DNA of 64,000 nucleotides from the NCBI GenBank assembly GCA_002163975.1, contig CP019636.1:3793001-3857000 (forward strand). Direction: 5' to 3'. Shown one piece after another: positions 62,729 to 64,000 of the stretch. This DNA is from Nostocales cyanobacterium HT-58-2 (GTDB lineage Bacteria > Cyanobacteriota > Cyanobacteriia > Cyanobacteriales > Nostocaceae). Both the position numbers and the translations under genes were made by a program. The first letter of the stretch is position 1. Each line of letters starts with the position of its first letter. Below the pieces are notes generated by a model. The model ran no database searches, was not told the DNA's origin, and saw only the letters and a list, made by a program, of their open reading frames with translations.

Positions 62729-63589
62729 ATGACTGACAAAATGTTTGACATCAGCCATAAAAAGGCAAGTAGAATTGCCAGAATTAATGCTTTACTCGGA
62801 AGTTTGAGGACAAAAATCAAAAATTTTGCCGTCGTTGATAGGTTAAATCAACAAGTAGGTGATGTCAGAGATTTAATCATAGATGCCAATGGTCAGCTAA
62901 ATTTTGTAGTATCTCCATCAGATAATCAGGTCAGTCATCCATTATTTCTGTTAAATAGCAAGCTTGTTGAAAAAATTAACTCACAGATTAAACAAATTTT
63001 TCTCAATGTGGATAAATCACAAATAAAGTATTTGCCAAAATATATAAAACGAGAAACCCAAGTCAGTGAAATGGAACACAATTTAAACACTCAAGAAGCA
63101 AATACACAAGAATCAACGATGGCAGAAGTCGCAAATTCTACAGATAGCCATATAGATTCAGTCAGTGAAGATATTATTCGTTTACTAGAAGAACGATTAA
63201 TTATTGACCGCAGCAAGCGTAAAGTTGGTGAGGTCATTGTCCGTAAAGAAATTGAAACTCACATAGTACAAGTTCCAATTCGGCGCGAAAAACTCATAGT
63301 GGAACAAGTTAGCCCAGAACACAAACAACTCGCAGAAATAGATTTGGGACAAGAAGAAATTTCTGGTGGGGATTTGACGGAAGCGCCAACACCTGCACTT
63401 TCTAATTTTGATGGTGGGCTAACAGTAAGTGGTGAATTTAGCTCTCCTAAAATAGCTAGTTTACTTTTAAATGCGATCGCCCTTGAGAAAAATCATAGAT
63501 GCAAAGCAGTGCGAGTCACAATTCTCGTGGAAGATGAAGAACGTCACAAAACATACCAGGAATGGTTTGATCGCACATCAAAAGCGTAA
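62729..63589 (+). CDS. Diverged PRC-barrel and DUF2382 (YsnF-like) protein 3
   Basis: A 286-residue protein from the ATG at 62729; a TTG at 62720 is the alternative. The N-terminal PRC-like region is weaker (VVDRLNQQVGDVRDLIIDAN), and the DUF2382 domain at about 145-205 is clear (LEERLIIDRSKRKVGEVIV, then VPIRREKLIVEQV). A further C-terminal segment is not shared with the two upstream paralogues. It extends the local cluster to three. No known function. Confidence 0.8.
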   Translation: MTDKMFDISHKKASRIARINALLGSLRTKIKNFAVVDRLNQQVGDVRDLIIDANGQLNFVVSPSDNQVSHPLFLLNSKLVEKINSQIKQIFLNVDKSQIKYLPKYIKRETQVSEMEHNLNTQEANTQESTMAEVANSTDSHIDSVSEDIIRLLEERLIIDRSKRKVGEVIVRKEIETHIVQVPIRREKLIVEQVSPEHKQLAEIDLGQEEISGGDLTEAPTPALSNFDGGLTVSGEFSSPKIASLLLNAIALEKNHRCKAVRVTILVEDEERHKTYQEWFDRTSKA

Positions 63590-63610
63590 TGAATCGTGCT
63601 ATTCTTGCGA

Positions 63611-64000
63611 CTATAGCTGTTGCCGCCGCATCAGTTGACTAAATAATCCAGGTTGTTGTGCGAGTTGCTGAAAATTCCCCTGTTGTACGAGCCGACCATT
63701 TTGCAATACATAAATGCTATTCGCATTGCGAATGGTACTGAGGCGATGAGCCACAACGATACGGGTAACATTGAGCTTCTCTAAGCTTTCGCTCACTATC
63801 GCTTGAGTACGGTTGTCTAACGCACTGGTTGCTTCATCAAAAAGCAAAATTCGTGGGCGCAGTGCTAACGCACGGGCAATCAGTAACCGTTGCCTCTGTC
63901 CACCAGAAAGATTAGTCCCACCTTCGCTGACTACAGTATGCATTCCCATTGGCATTGCCGCAACGTCATCCGCAAAACCTGCCATCCGTGCTGCTTCCCA
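63611..64000 (-). CDS. ABC exporter ATPase, NHLP/bacteriocin type (N-terminus outside window)
   Basis: Only the C-terminal 129 residues are in the window; the frame is open to base 64000. The ABC signature NLSGGQRQRL, Walker B with the catalytic Glu (ILLFDEATSALD) and the H-loop (VVAHRLSTI) are present. The stretch MPMGMHTVVSEGG and the short C-terminus match my memory of exporters of the NHLP leader-peptide (proteusin/bacteriocin) systems. If so, the missing part would have membrane helices and possibly a peptidase domain, and a precursor peptide would lie nearby outside the window. Confidence 0.8.
   Translation of the reverse strand, partial: WEAARMAGFADDVAAMPMGMHTVVSEGGTNLSGGQRQRLLIARALALRPRILLFDEATSALDNRTQAIVSESLEKLNVTRIVVAHRLSTIRNANSIYVLQNGRLVQQGNFQQLAQQPGLFSQLMRRQQL

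Overview
The window reads as chromosome from a filamentous, probably heterocyst-forming cyanobacterium. Evidence: many HIP1-type octamers (GCGATCGC), cyanobacterial families throughout (DUF3386, DUF4278, PRC-barrel/DUF2382 proteins, flavodoxin, a REC-wHTH-Hpt-REC regulator), dispersed intergenic hairpins of the Nostocales kind, and several insertion sequences. No rRNA, tRNA or CRISPR array was seen.

Left part (1-20 kb), ordinary chromosome with scattered mobile DNA: a partial multidomain response regulator, a methyltransferase, a haem-oxygenase-like diiron protein, ftsI with an FtsL-like gene upstream, a small lipoprotein, glgB, flavodoxin, a GAF histidine kinase, small conserved genes, an IS200/IS605-type TnpB element carrying its own ribbon-helix-helix gene, a decayed glycoside hydrolase tail, an intact-looking IS630 with a frameshifted transposase, and a membrane histidine kinase.

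Centre (20-55 kb), a lipid-polyketide biosynthetic cluster in two opposing arms. The minus arm, in transcription order, is an exported alpha/beta hydrolase, an acyl-CoA-dehydrogenase-like protein, a fusion of an ABC1/UbiB kinase-like domain to a class III PLP aminotransferase, then, after an IS1 relic, three polyketide synthases: FAAL-ACP-KS-AT-KR-ACP, KS-AT-DH-ER-KR-ACP and KS-AT-ACP-TE. The plus arm is a methoxymalonyl-ACP cassette: 3-hydroxyacyl-CoA dehydrogenase, free ACP, acyl-CoA dehydrogenase, FkbH-like glyceryl loader, a single protein with AT, ACP and FkbM methyltransferase domains, and a second free AT. A lone methyltransferase sits between the arms. Inferred scheme: FAAL activates a fatty acid, three extensions follow (hydroxy, fully reduced, keto), one or more using a methoxylated extender, the thioesterase releases the chain, and the aminotransferase may install an amine. 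I cannot tie the cluster to a named compound.

The AT and half-KS of modules 2 and 3 are nearly identical at DNA level over about 1.75 kb, a recent duplication or gene conversion. A diverged direct repeat lies upstream of both the hydrolase operon and the lone methyltransferase and may be a shared regulatory region.

Right part (55-64 kb), housekeeping and stress genes: a MAPEG protein, a GAF-LuxR regulator, DUF3386, PAP2 phosphatase, DUF4278, KDPG aldolase, three PRC-barrel/DUF2382 proteins in a row, and the C-terminal end of an NHLP-type peptide-export ABC transporter cut by the window edge.
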